Assembly (NCBI GenBank): GCA_037447655.1
Contig: JBBHKE010002569.1
Span: 1 to 64,000 of the forward strand
From: Zygnema cylindricum
Taxonomy: Eukaryota; Streptophyta; Zygnematophyceae; Zygnematales; Zygnemataceae
Direction: 5' to 3'
DNA: 64,000 nt
Position 1 is the stretch's first letter. Every line of letters starts with the position of its first letter. This document shows, piece by piece, positions 1 through 11,624 of this stretch. Below the pieces are notes generated by a model. The model did not search any database, was not told the DNA's origin, and saw only the letters and a list, made by a program, of their open reading frames with translations. A program made the position numbers and the translations under genes.

Positions 1-40
1 CCTCTCTCCCTCTCTCTCTCCCTCCCTCTTTCTCTTTCCC
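1..40. repeat. CT-rich simple repeat
   Basis: The window opens inside a pyrimidine tract of CT and CCT units, like the tracts that recur later in introns. Its left boundary lies outside the window. Confidence 0.8.
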
Positions 41-2058
41 GTATGGTTTCCGAGTATTGTGGATGGATTAGAACATCAGAAGTAGCTCTCATATACACGT
101 GTTTTGGCGTAAGGTGTTTCCATTAAAAAAAAAAACACCTATTGAAAGAATATGACAAGTATTGTGGACCATACTGATTTTTGGAAGTGCCGGGTTTTTA
201 GTGCATAAAAGCAGTGTGGAGAGAGATGTACTGTGGTTATGTGTTGTAAACTTTATCGTAGATAATTTAAATTTGTTTACAACATTTTATTTCCCACTTC
301 GTCAAATTATTGAACCTTTTTTTTCTTTTTTTATCAGGTATTTGGAACTATTGTCCAACATTTTAAATATCTGAATCGGCCATCGTACGTTGAATGGGTT
401 AATTGAACCAATACTCGTCTCTGGGTGTGGAAAAAACATGATTATGAACTTTACTATGAGAGCTCTATGTTAGTACACGGAAATAAAAGAAGCAAAAACC
501 CAAAACAAAACTGAAAAAAATAATCAAAACACGAGAAACAACCTAAATATGAGAAATGTCGCAAAAAAACAAATACACAGATAACACTACCAATAACTCT
601 CACCGGTAATAAAGTATGTGGACCAAAAAAATAAGCACAAAAACAACAAAAAGATCACACACCTGAAGGATAAAAAGTAAACGCCTCCAAAACCTCAAAT
701 AAAGTGGTGGAAAAAAAAATTCATTACTTAATTCTTACCTTGGTTTAATTGACTTACAAATGAGGGTGAACAAAATCGACATATCCACCAAAGTAAGGAG
801 GGGAATAAGTCACTCCACCTCCAAAATAGAGTGTTAAAAAAAGAGTTTCGAAGACGATAGGAGAAAGAACATGGGAAGACAAAACAAAGGTGTTCCTTTT
901 GAAAAATGTGATACGTGCATTGCGGTAATAAGTCACCAAATGTAAGATAAGTTCTAAGCATGACATGACGCATACATCGATCACAACCGCACTTTTGTGA
1001 AGAAGGGAAAAAATTCCTTGTAAGGGTCAAATGCGCAATCAATGGCACCATGATCGAATAAATCTCGGTCCATTAGTAATCATCCTGGGTGGATTGAAAT
1101 AATACAAATGTTGTGGTGGGAGGGGAAACCCTTCCCAAAAGAGGAAAAGTAATGTGAGGGTAATAGTCTTAGGGAGGTTGTCCAAGTTCTGACACTTAGT
1201 CCAAAAGATATTGTAGGCAACGACATCCTTGTATTTAGGGTAGAAGATATGTGTATTGTAATCCACTAAAGAGAAGAGGCGATGAGGAAAACCAAAAGCC
1301 CGGAAGGGATAATGAGCGAAGGCAAAATAAAAATCCTCCCAAAAGGTCCTATTGAGGAGTAACACAACTATCGACAAAAAAACATATTACTGGTCAACGT
1401 CTAAAAGGCACCAACTGAACGGATAACTTGAATAACAAAAGAGAAGTATGCCATCAACTTTGAAAACAACTTCACGATCAACTACATGAAGAAAATACAA
1501 AACATGACCTTAAAGGATCACATAGTTAGGACGGAGAAAGAAAACAGCTCAAACATCATGGATAATGACTTATTAACCTCCCATAATAAAAAACCCCAAT
1601 TGTTGTGGAAAAAATAGAGCAAGAAAAAAGGGTAAGGGTGTAAGAAATGGGTTGAAGGGGATTAATTGGTGAGAGCCCGAAGATGAAGCGGCCGAAGGGT
1701 ATTGCCTACATTAGAAAATTGAAGTGTAATACAAAAGGGCACATGTGTAAATGAACTAAAACGCTGGAAAAATCTTAACAAGAAGACCCAAATCAAGTGC
1801 GCACAACAAACGTGAGGGAAATTCAAAGAGAAAGGTGGGCAACCGGGTGTAAGGGAAGCAATAAAAACTCAATCCTCGTGTTTGGTTTGGAAAAGCTTCT
1901 AATCTCCTAAAGGATCCTCGTACATCTGTCCATTGCCTCTTGATCACCAACGTCGTCCCTTGGAGATGGTAGGGCGACAACTCACATGTTCAACATGAGA
2001 AGGATATGTCGTGGAGTTGAAACCATTCAACCAATATGAATGTAGGATATTGAAAGTA
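41..2058. other. No gene recognised
   Basis: I see no supportable coding region. Positions about 480-720 are A-rich on the + strand and poor in T, resembling the A-rich tract at 23.7-24.5 kb. Open frames on the minus strand between 730 and 1980 (60-112 codons) are rich in F, W and Y, have no recognisable domain and no splice continuity, and look like chance or long-dead coding DNA. Confidence 0.5.
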
Positions 2059-2576
2059 CACCGTGAATCGCTATTAGCGCGTTGAACGCTAATTGAGGTA
2101 CCCTGTTTTTTTCGGCAAATTCTCAAATAGAATTAAACATTCTAAATGTTTCTACACGTTATTTGAGGTAGCCCATTAAATAGGATTCATGACTCTAATA
2201 TAGTGCAATCATAAATAGTGTGATGTACGGTCTGTCATAGACGTACATTTTTGTACTTTTTCAAGTATAAAAGTACAGAAAAGATATTCACGCTGTCCCG
2301 TAGTCGCACTAACATGTGAATGCGTAAACATTTTCCGGCATTCGCGGATGTCAAAAAAACGCGACGGCGTACGATTTGAACAATTTCCTACATGCACATA
2401 GTTTAGTGTGGAGATATTCTGCACCGAAAATTTTTACAAAGCAGTTTACAAATTAGAGTATACGAAAAATTAGAATAAAAGTTATTTAAAAAAAAACGAC
2501 ATTCCCAATTAGCGTAAATAACGCTAATTGTTTCATTACGCTATCTATTTCATTACGCTAATAGCGATTCACGGTG
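2059..2576. mobile_element. MITE with perfect 21-bp terminal inverted repeats
   Basis: The two ends are a perfect 21-bp inverted repeat beginning CACCGTGAATCGCTATTAGC at the left and its reverse complement ending ...GATTCACGGTG at the right. The left end is preceded by TA; the right flank reads AAG, so a TA duplication is not intact here. The interior (518 bp in all) is AT-rich, has no transposase and repeats the motif CGCTAAT near both ends. The termini resemble those at 12803-13023, 6100-6290 and 32235-32444, so I place it in the same Tc1/mariner-like MITE group. That placement is inferred from TIR similarity and TA flanks. Confidence 0.75.
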
Positions 2577-3893
2577 AAGTTACCATCAATAACCAGAGTT
2601 TGTAGAGCTAAGGTGGTAATTGAAGAACATTTTTCAAAACTAAATAGTGCATGATATCAGATACAAAACTTGGATGAACAACTCCTCTTTTACATACACA
2701 CACCAGCATTGCTTATACTAATTGCTTGTCCACACAAATTCTATGCCTATACTAGTTAACATGACTATATCATTGTGTTTTTGGAGTGAATAAATATATT
2801 CTACTGGTTTTGGTATCACACACCTAAGGCCATTGAAAGGGAGGGCATTTGAAACATTTATATTTTGTTTTGTTTTTGCGTGTGCGGGCCTGTCCCATCC
2901 AACGCCTAGAAAGAACCCTCATAACATTTTGCAACCAGCTTATCGATTCCTCATGGGTTTATTTGTGTTAACTCTTACAAGGAACCCGCGTTGTATTTGC
3001 AACAGACATACTTATGCCTAATTTTTTTTTTAGAGCTTTCATAAGAAAGGTGCAACACACGATCTAGTACAAGTTGTTGTTGTCGTTGCCAACGTCAAAA
3101 CAGGTTAGATTTAGGGGTGACCCATGTCTTTGCAAGTTTGTATCTATTTACCCTTTACATGGGGTGAAGGCCTAGCCACTCGGGCCCTGTGAGTTCATCT
3201 TAGAGTGTTAAGTCCCCTATATTTTGCTACCACTAGCTTCCTCTAGATGATGGTTCCTAGAATATCGATTCGTTACTCGTGTCCTTTCCACGACACCTTA
3301 GTGGTGCCTCGATTTCTCTTTAAGTCCTTATTTCTTGTCCCACAAATCCTCATGGCGAACTCGGTTGCTCTTTGTGGATAGACGAGCCTTTTGTCCTCAA
3401 ACACCTCCTTCCTCTCATGATCGTTCGTCAATCCGGCGTTCCCCTCTGATCTGTATGCGATGCTTCCCTTGTCGAACATCTTGGCAACCGAGCTTGAGAC
3501 ACATTACATATTGAGTCGGCGCCTCTATATTCGTCGACTTCGAAGATTAACCTTATCGTGACCTTGCTACTCATTTTTTTAATATGAAGCTCTATCTATT
3601 ATCATTTTCACCTTTGTGCCCGATGGTCAGGAGTGACAGCTTTACCCGTCGCCAAGCAACATCCTTTTCATTTTCAATATATTTCACGATGAACTGTTAA
3701 TAGAGTAGAGAAATTAAAATAGCGTGGTGTTTATTGTTGTTTTTTATTCAAATTATGCTCCAAATGAAGTGAATCACTCTGAACAACTTCAAAAATTATT
3801 GTTACATAAAAATAATGTTAGTGTTAGTTACACTCTTTTATGTCCTATACGCTAAAATTTAAGGGTGACAGTACTATAGTGTTATTAACTGTG
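2577..3893. other. No gene recognised
   Basis: Intergenic DNA without a supportable gene. Open frames of about 60-68 codons at 2833-3021 (+) and 3273-3479 (-) have no recognisable domain. Confidence 0.5.
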
Positions 3894-3901
3894 TTCCTAA
3901 C

Positions 3902-4305
3902 TAGTGTTGGGTATCGAGGACCCTTTGCCGATATTCGATATATATCGAATTTCAGGTACCCGATAATCGATATATCGCTTCGATATATCGAAAACCAAAT
4001 TATCGCGATATATCGGCGATATATCGCCGATATATCGTATCGCCGAAATATATTTTTACCCAAAAAAAAAAAAAAAAAAAACATTTTTTTTTCAAACCCC
4101 CCCCCCCCCCCTTCAGTGGGGGGGGGGGTAAATATCCGTACGATTTTCCGTACTATGACTGTACGGACACCCATTTTTTTGCGATATATATCGCGATAAT
4201 TTATGTTGGTCCCGGTACGATATATCGAGGAATCTGCTCGATCGATATTCGATATATCGAATATCGCAATTATCGCGATATGAATTTACCCGATACCCAA
4301 CACTA
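3902..4305. mobile_element. hAT-type MITE with 8-bp target duplication
   Basis: A 404-bp element bounded by the inverted repeats TAGTGTTGGGTATCG and CGATACCCAACACTA, flanked on both sides by the exact octamer TTCCTAAC (3894-3901 and 4306-4313). An 8-bp duplication and TAGTGTTGGG-like ends are characteristic of hAT transposons. The interior has no coding capacity: it is mostly copies of the self-complementary word CGATATATCG and relatives, interrupted by an A-run, a C-run and a G-run around 4063-4128. The element can form a long hairpin. Confidence 0.92.
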
Positions 4306-4329
4306 TTCCTAACATTTAAACTTTGGTTG

Positions 4330-4780
4330 CACTCAATCCGGTTCGGTTCGGCTACGTTCTGGTTCGAAACGAACTTAAAAGTTTAATACCGTGTTCGTGG
4401 ATTGCTAATGCCTGGGATTCCACCGAACCCAATCGCTCAACCCGCTAAAAAACAAAACAAAAAACGCTAAAAAAACTCTTATAAAGCTCTTCGTTTGTCG
4501 AATTTAGCGTACTATTTTGAACATCATTCGTACTTAGCTGTACTTTTAATAACACATTTGCGGTACATTTGTACCTGTATTTGACAATAACACCGTACCA
4601 TACAGTTTGTACGTTGACCCAAACCGGTTCCGCTTGGTCCAGCCGAGCCAAGTGGTTGTAAAAATCGCCGTAACCGAACCAACCTGGAGAAAACCGAGAA
4701 GGGGATATAATGAACCGAATGGTGAAAAAACCTTCTGAATCGGTTCGGTTGCATTCCGAATCGGGCCGAATGCTTCCGCA
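4330..4780. repeat. Degenerate CGGTTCGG/CCGAACC repeat upstream of V-ATPase gene
   Basis: Words such as CGGTTCGGTTCGG (around 4339) and their complements CCGAACCAACC (around 4673) recur irregularly, giving partially self-complementary DNA just upstream of the V-ATPase subunit C promoter. A longer relative lies in p23 intron 4 (20930-21865). Its role is unknown. Confidence 0.55.
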
Positions 4781-4972
4781 TTCTCTGGTACGAGAATGTA
4801 CGGACAAATTTCTTCATTTTGGTTTCTCTCCATGTCCTTTGTCCTTCTCCTGTGTTGCACACTCTCTCTGGCTCCTATTGTTCTTGTAGTATAGCTACTT
4901 CCTTCAAAATATTGTAAAAGAGAAATTCATAGGCATATTAGCCGTGTCTCGTGTCTATCAAGGTGTGCAGTA

Positions 4973-4981
4973 AAACCCTAA
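4973..4981 (+). promoter_or_regulatory. Telo-box AAACCCTAA, distal copy
   Basis: An exact AAACCCTAA about 160 bp upstream of the V-ATPase subunit C start codon. In plants this motif is common in promoters and leaders of highly expressed housekeeping genes. The word also occurs elsewhere in this window, so function is inferred from position. Confidence 0.45.
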
Positions 4982-5072
4982 AAATGCTGAGCTTGTCTTT
5001 CGTTCATTATTGTCGATATGATGTTTATTTTTTGTTTTTCCATCCGTAAATTGTTGATCTGCAGCTTTGCAC

Positions 5073-5081
5073 AAACCCTAA
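5073..5081 (+). promoter_or_regulatory. Telo-box AAACCCTAA, proximal copy
   Basis: A second exact AAACCCTAA, 57 bp before the ATG at 5139 and exactly 100 bp after the first copy. It may lie in the 5' leader. The transcription start cannot be seen. Confidence 0.45.
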
Positions 5082-5138
5082 ATAATCTTCAGTGTTTGTA
5101 GTGCTGTACTGTTTGACACGTGTGATCTAGGGCTGCAG

Positions 5139-8100
5139 ATGCCCAGCCACTACTTCCTCGTTTCGCTGCCATTGCGAGGGAGCAAGCAGGAAACTTGGAC
5201 AGCTTTGCAATCCAAAACTTGTGCTGTATCTGCTGATACGCAGATCTACAAGGTCCCAATCTCCCGATATTCTTTTGTATCTTGACGTTTCTGGCTATCA
5301 CCTTTCCCTCTCCCTCTCCCCCTCCCTCTCCCTCTCCCTCTCCCTCTCCCTCTCCCTCTCTCTCTCTCTCCCTCCCTCTCCCTCTCTATCTTTGTTTTTC
5401 GGTCTCTCTCTCACACCTCACTTGATATTTTATATGAAATCTGTTTGTCTGTGTAATTTTTGGATTATAGCCTGTTTCTTACATAGAAGCATTTCGCATG
5501 TAGGGAAAACTGATCATTGTTTATTTTTTATTCGCTTTTCAAGCAAGCTTGTCCTTAAAGCCTTGGAGCAAAAAAGTGATGACTTTTAATGGTACTATTT
5601 GTCGAGGAAAGTTGAGTTGATTCGCTATAAGCTGACTGATTTTCAATACAGACATGGCATTTTGCAGCTTTTCATTCCAGATTTAAGAGTAGGAACACTC
5701 GATTCCCTATTGGCTCTGAGTGACGACCTTGTAAAGGTGAGTTTCTTGCTATTACAACCTTCTTTAGGGTTGTTTAAGGAACTTGAGATTCACTTATTTT
5801 TAAACCTAATGCCTTTATACAGAATGCCATTTATACAGACCAACTGGTGAGTTTCTCGCCACTACGGCCTTCTTTTAGGGTTGTTTACTTTTTTGAGGGT
5901 GTTGTAGGAAAGCTGATGGCGTGCTCAATTGACTCACTTTTTAGCTTTTTCACCTTATGTAATTTGTACAGGCAAACTCTTTCGTGGAAGGCGTGACTCA
6001 TAAAATCAGACGACAGATTGAGGAGCTTGACAGGACAATAGGAGAGTCAAGCACACTTGCTGTCGATGGAACTCCACTGGATTCCTACCTCACAAGGTAC
6101 ACCGCCCATCACTATTAGAGTTAGTACATTAGTAGCGTTAACACTTTATTAGGATGAGCCACATTAAGTTATCTTTTGCTACGTGACTAATCAAGGGCAA
6201 CTTAACAAAGTGGTGTTGTTAAGACTATTTTATGATTTCAGGTCAAAGTAACAGAATTAGAGTGATTAACACCAAAAACGTTGGGCAGTGTAGTCTCTCA
6301 GCGGTTCAATTGTACTTTTTTCGCTGGTTCGCATATGTTGACAAAAGCTTAATGAAAGTTTTGGTCTACCAATGATTCTATTTTTGTGGGTTATCTGTAG
6401 CTCAGCTACATAAATTTGTGATTTTGGAATTAAAGTGGGAGAGGGAGATTTTCGTCTGCATTGTAAGGCTGATCATTTTTGCTCCACACATAATGGTAAA
6501 CGAATGGAAATGAGTGCAATGGTGTAGTCTAGAAATGCTGCTGCTTTTATATATTAAGTATGCCTGTGGGAGCAAAGGCTCCGATATATTTTAGGGTTGC
6601 AAAATCTGTGATTTTTCAACCATAATATAATACTAGTATGTTTGTAGGTTCACATGGGATGAAGCCAAGTATCCCCTTATGACTCCTCTTCGTGAGACAG
6701 TCGATACGATCCATGAGAATGTTGCGAAGCTGGAAGATGATCTGAAGGTGAGTTTATTTTTGTCCTTTTCTCTTCTAATCTCCTTTTATAAAAGCGTGGA
6801 AAGATTGAGCTGGGGCGTAATCTTGCAAAATTTTTTGACCTCAAGGCATTCTCGTACCGATTGCTGGTTCTTTTGACCAATTTATGGCAGTTTTGCAGTA
6901 TTTTTCTGACATGCGGTCAAGTGATTTGGCAAAAACAATGCAGTTTGGGGAATTAATAAACTGGATATGAAGTGTCAGTTGTCACACCATGGTTAATGTC
7001 GATTTTTGTGATTCCGTTAGCCTTTGTTTCCTGATAGGTTAATCAGGAGCTATCTATTGAGCAGGTCCAGTTGATATTTTGCTACTCGCTGATTTCAGTA
7101 AATTGACAAGCTTTAAAATTGAAATTGAGATTGAAACTGATTTTTTTTTTTACAGGTTCGAGTCGCAGAGTATAATGCAGTGAAGAGTCAACTTAATGCC
7201 TTGAATCGCAAAGCTGGCGGAAGGTACTATTTTGTCCATCGGTTATGTGTGTATTATTGGATGAGTTATGTCCAGGTTGAGAGGCCTAATTGTTAATGGT
7301 ATTTGATGCAGGCAGAGGGACTGGTTTTGGTTTTTTCTGCTTGTTAACATTAATTGCTGTGGTTCAACAGTCCAAAAGTGTGTTAGTGGTACTCCAACTA
7401 TTTTTGGGGACTATGCCACTTTGAGTTTTTGTCCGCGGGGAAAACTTTGTTTCAGTTCCTGCTCAGAATGTATCAAGAGGTATTCAGAAAACATTAACAC
7501 AGAAAATGTGTTTTTTTACACGTCTTGTGATGTTTGTTTGTATGCTGGAAACTTTTCATTATGACACGGCTATAAAGAAGCTTAAATAATCTCCGTGTAC
7601 CATGTGTTTGTTACATGTGTTTGTTATTGAAACATCGAGTCAGATGGTTTAAGTTGTGTAATAACACGGGCTGTCAATAGCATTAAAACTGTTACTTGAA
7701 TACTTGAAAGAATCCATGGATAACAAGGCTACAAATCTTCGACAACAATCTTTGATAATAATCTTTTTGATAACAATCTTTGACAACAACCTTGAACAAC
7801 AGTGATTGATAATAATCTTTGACGACAATCGTTAACAACAACGTTGGATTACGATCTTTGACAACCATCTCTAACGACATTGTTTGATAACAATTTTTGA
7901 CAACAAAGTCAAGGATTTGAATAGTATTTTCATGATCGGAAATGTATCATTTGTCTGATTGGGCAGTCTGGCAGTGCGAGACTTGTCAGCCATTGTGAAG
8001 CCGGAGGAGATAGTGGAATCTGAGCATTTAACCACACTAGTTGTGGTTGTGTCCAAGTTTGTTGAGAAAGAATGGTTGAATACATACGAGACGCTTTCAA

Positions 8101-11100
8101 ACTTCGTGGTAGGCTTCCCAATTCATGCATCTTTTACCACAAGATAGGAGTTTGTTTTACTTTCCGCGTTGTTCTGTTTGCCATAAAGCTGTATATAGAG
8201 TGTGGGACCATGTTGAGTGCCCTTTTATTAAAGTGAAGGTATGTCACTTTTTTCCTCAGCATTGGATAAAGTACAGACCTTCTAGTTAACCTTTGCATGC
8301 ACATTTCTCCAGATAAATTGGTTGCCTTTTTAGTTTGGGAGATTTTATAAATTTGGACTATCCTGGAGTCGCCTTTTTGTTGGAGACCGGTACTGTATCA
8401 CTGCTATCATGGACTAAGGATAAGGATTTCTGATGACAAATGAGGGAAGGAAGTGATCATGGGTTTATTCTGAATGAGGTTTGGTTTTTAAAATCAGGTG
8501 CCTCGATCATCGGTGAGACTTGCAGAGGATAACGAGTTTGCGCTATTCACAGTTACCTTATTTCGTAAAGTTGCCGATACATTCAAAGTTTCTGCACGTG
8601 AAAAGGGATTTCAGGTGGGTTGACAGTCTAATAAAACTCCGGTTCATCACTTAATTTGTTACACTTATTGGTCCAGTTGTTGCACATTTTCCTAAAATGA
8701 AAACAAGAAAAGATTCGTTTGAAATTCCAGTTCATCAGTTAGTCAGTTCACTTATTGGTCTTGTCATTGCACATTTTCCCAAAATGCTGAGATTCCTGGT
8801 TGTTAATTTCACAACCTGTCTTTGCTGTGGAGATCATTGTACGAATATTTAGTGGGCAATTTTCTGAGGTCTTATGCAATGTGGTCAGTTGAATTTTCCT
8901 GTGATGTAAAAAAAAAAGTACATAAAATAGTACAGATGGATTGCTTACCTTGAGCACATGTGATACATATTTAAGATCTTTGTACAGTTTTGAATTCGAT
9001 CATGCACCAGTTATATGACTTTTAAAATTCGAAAACCTCGAGATCGTTGCATTAGGACAGTCATTGGTCCCTAAAGTTTAAAATTGAAATGGTAACTTCA
9101 AGAGTATAATCCAATTCAAGGTTGAGGATCTTAACAACAATCACCCAGAGAGAGAGAGAAAAAGGAGATTGAAAAAGGAGTTTGTGTTCCTGGACAGGTT
9201 CGTGAATATGAACACGATCCAGATGGTTTCAGACAGAGGAAGGAGGAGCTCGACCGTTTGAGTGGGGATCAGGATAGCATGCGCCTTGCCTTACAACAGT
9301 GGTGTAACACAAGTTACGGAGAGGTAAAAAACATTTATGTTGTTTTCCCATCATTTATTTGTATCCTGTAAAACTTTACCACGTACATTTTTTCTGTTGT
9401 TTTCCCACCATGTATTTCTATCCTGTAACATTTTACCACGGGAACTATGGAAGCTGATTCTCATTTCTATGTCTTTTGCGGGATCGTCGTGTTTTTCAGT
9501 ATTGATGTCATAAACTGTATTTTGGTAGTGACGGAGGCAGGATCTGCTTTGAAGGGATATGAATGTACACGTGTTCAAAGGCTACAATGTGGATGAGTGA
9601 CATGCATCGAATAACATTAAATCCTGCTAGTATTTTTTTTAAATGATCAAATTTCAGAGTTCGTGCCAGGCTTTTGTTTGTTTCTCGCTCTCGCTCTCTC
9701 TCTCTCTCTTCCTCTCTTCCTCTCTCCCTCCCTCTCTCCTCCTCCCTCCTCCCTTCCTCCCCCTCTCCCTCTCTCCCTCCCTCCCTCTTCCCTCTCTCTC
9801 TCAGTGTTTTTCGCATCGGCGTTCTTGAATTCTATTGTTCTGCAGGTTTTCAGTTCATGGATGCATCTCTCTGCCATCAGGCTCTTCACTGAAAGCATAT
9901 TGCGATATGGTTTACCTCCCGCTTACCAGGTCAGATATTATTTTATATTGTTTTCATGGTAAATGGCTCAATAACCGAGCAAAAAGAATTAGCCCGGTTC
10001 AACTTTTTGTGTATGTTGCAATGTACTTAATGTACCAAGCAAGTCTTGGAGCTTCTCAGATTATTTGCCCTTAGCCGTTTCTTATTCAATCTTCTCAGCT
10101 CTAGAGAAGGTAAATTATGTTGTTGAAATCTGTCTTGGTCTGTCATAAGCAGAGTTACAGTTTTGGAGACAATTGTCCCGTCAGTTATCAACTTTACTGT
10201 TCTCATCAGTTCTGAAGATTCTTCTTTGATTTGGAAGAGCTTACAACCACGGTCATCCTGTGCATGTCATTGAATTCTCACACATGAAAAAAAATGTTGG
10301 TCAACAAATGCACTAGTGTATTAAAATTTATGGATACAATTATAAACCGAAAATTCCAAAATATTTGTTTATGTGTGCAAACATCAGAAGCGATCAATGC
10401 AGGACACAGTCACTTGCTTAAAGTCATTTGTCTGGAAAGTCTGTAGATGCTGTCATTGATTTATATCCGATTTATGCATTTTGGTGTTTTGTTCTCATTG
10501 TTTTAATGTCGGTTAAATGTTTGGGGACATAACAGGCAGCAGTGATTGTGCCAAATATGAAGAATGAGAAGAAGATTCGAGCGACACTCGATTCTTTGTC
10601 AACTACGGGTAGCAGGTATTATTCCCTTCGATCAAGTTTTTGAATTCAAACGGTTTAATAGGCGGTTTAGTTGTAAGATTGTGTTTGGGCAGTTTACTCC
10701 CTTCAATCAAGATGTTGAAGTCAAAAGTTTTAACTGGTTGTTCAAGTGTAGGCTGTTTCTGAAACACTTGTATGACCAGTGTTCTGGAGCAGGTCAACAA
10801 GACGCGACAAAATAAACTTTAATGGATCCTAAAACGGTTTAAGAATGCTAGTGGGTCCGACATGGGGTGACTGTGTCCAAGATTGAGAAAAGTGGTGTGT
10901 GTATGTTCACAAATAATCAGATGTGTTGACTAAGGCAACTAAGTCAAATATAGTGTGGTTGTATTAGATTTCACCTCCATGCAGTTCTCCGGAAGTGGCC
11001 GTTGATGTCCATTGCAGATTATCTCAACCTTATACTTAAGTAATGTTTTAAGTGTATCGCATTAAGTAGCTACCTAACCACAGGTTTAATTCTGGTGTTA

Positions 11101-11624
11101 AAAATTGGAAGCCACCCGGTTTTAATGACCAACATCTATATATATAGGTACATATATAGGTACATATATAGATATACCAGTAGCAAGCATTTGTAGTTTG
11201 GTGAGGTTTTGGTGTATTTAAATTCTAGTTGTTCTCCTCCGGCCCTAGTATAGCACTCTGCGATTGGATATGGTGCAGTTGAACTCAAAAGTTTATCTCT
11301 CGGGATTGACTTAACTTTGTAGACTAAGTTATAAGAGCTCCATACTGGGATTTTTCTTCGATTTTTTTCCTTCCTTTTACCCTTCCCTCCCTCCCTCTCT
11401 CCCTCCCACCCTCCCACCTTTCCTCTCTCCCTCCCACCCTCCCACCTTTCCTCTCTCCCTCCCTGTTTCTTACTTTTTTTTCTTACTCCTTTATCTTTTT
11501 CTCCTTCTTGTACTCCAGTGGTTTCTGGAAGGGCGGTGATGGAGACTCCAGTATGGCGGGGCTCATGGGAGGGGACTCGGAAATGCATCCCTATGTCTCC
11601 TTCACCGTGAACCTTGTGGGATAA
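5139..11624 (+). CDS. VHA-C: V-type proton ATPase subunit C (11 exons, 376 aa)
   Basis: Subunit C of the cytosolic V1 sector, which bridges the peripheral stalks to the V1 head and controls V1-Vo assembly on vacuolar and endosomal membranes. Exons: 5139-5252, 5668-5736, 5972-6096, 6648-6747, 7156-7223, 7967-8108, 8498-8614, 9198-9323, 9846-9929, 10536-10615, 11519-11624 (TAA). Phases join without a break into 376 codons, against about 375 in Arabidopsis DET3. Diagnostic segments: [67 protein letters not shown]-type block (here SAREKGFQV), [24 protein letters not shown] and the terminal [10 protein letters not shown]. The ATG at 5139 starts [11 protein letters not shown], matching the family N-terminus. 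All introns are GT-AG; the first donor (AAG|GTCCCA) is weak. Introns hold CT tracts, tandem duplications and a MITE. No damage seen. Confidence 0.97.
5301..5396 (+). repeat. CCCTCT microsatellite in V-ATPase intron 1
   Basis: About 95 bp of CCCTCT/CTCT units on the sense strand of intron 1 (5253-5667). Apparent open frames through it are low-complexity artefacts. Confidence 0.9.
5737..5887 (+). repeat. Duplicated 5' splice-site region in V-ATPase intron 2
   Basis: The first 40 bp of intron 2 (GTGAGTTTCTTGCTATTACA...TTTAGGGTTGTTT, 5737-5776) recur at 5848-5887 with a few substitutions and an extra T, again starting with GTGAGTTTCT. Exon 2 itself is not clearly copied. This is one of several local junction duplications in the window. 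Confidence 0.8.
6100..6290. mobile_element. TA-flanked MITE abutting V-ATPase exon 3 donor
   Basis: A 191-bp insertion starting CACCGCCCATCAC and ending GTTGGGCAGTG, flanked by TA at 6098-6099 and 6291-6292. The terminal words are imperfect inverted repeats. A relative with the same ends lies at 32235-32444. The exon 3 donor is G-TA followed at once by the MITE, so intron positions +4 onward are transposon sequence. TA flanks suggest the Tc1/mariner superfamily. There is no coding capacity. Confidence 0.75.
7728..7905. repeat. Degenerate CAACAATCTTTGATAA-type minisatellite in V-ATPase intron 5
   Basis: Roughly ten diverged units of about 15-20 bp built on GATAACAATCTTTGACAACA. The array lies in intron 5 upstream of exon 6 and has no coding role. 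Confidence 0.8.
8638..8785 (+). repeat. Tandem duplication in V-ATPase intron 7
   Basis: Two diverged copies (about 8638-8700 and 8725-8785) share the order GTTCATCA, ACTTATTGGTC, TTGCACATTTTCC and AAAATG. They start shortly after the exon 7 donor. Confidence 0.75.
9329..9440 (+). repeat. Tandem duplication in V-ATPase intron 8
   Basis: Two copies of a unit of about 60 bp containing GTTGTTTTCCCA, TATTT, TATCCTGTAA and TTTACCACG begin 5 bp after the exon 8 donor. Confidence 0.8.
9684..9803 (+). repeat. CT-rich tract before V-ATPase exon 9
   Basis: About 120 bp of CT, CCT and TCC units on the sense strand, ending about 40 bp before the exon 9 acceptor (9845). It is an over-long polypyrimidine tract; open frames through it are artefacts. 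Confidence 0.9.
10616..10770 (+). repeat. Tandem duplication at the start of V-ATPase intron 10
   Basis: Two diverged copies of about 70 bp with the shared order TACTCCCTTC-ATCAAG, TTGAA-TCAAA, GTTTAA and TTGT start directly at the exon 10 donor and at about 10696. Confidence 0.7.
11386..11464 (+). repeat. CCCTCC-rich tract before V-ATPase exon 11
   Basis: Repeated CCCTCCCTCTCT and CCCACCCTCCCACCTTTCCT units lie about 55 bp before the acceptor of the last exon (11518). This is again a pyrimidine expansion next to a 3' splice site. Confidence 0.85.

Noticed and set aside
9508-9898. Overlapping frames on both strands at the V-ATPase intron 8 CT tract
   Set aside because: Low-complexity artefacts within an intron whose boundaries are fixed by protein homology.
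11136-11588. A 150-codon minus-strand frame
   Set aside because: It is antisense to the last V-ATPase exon and its CT tract, which explains its K/E/G-rich composition.
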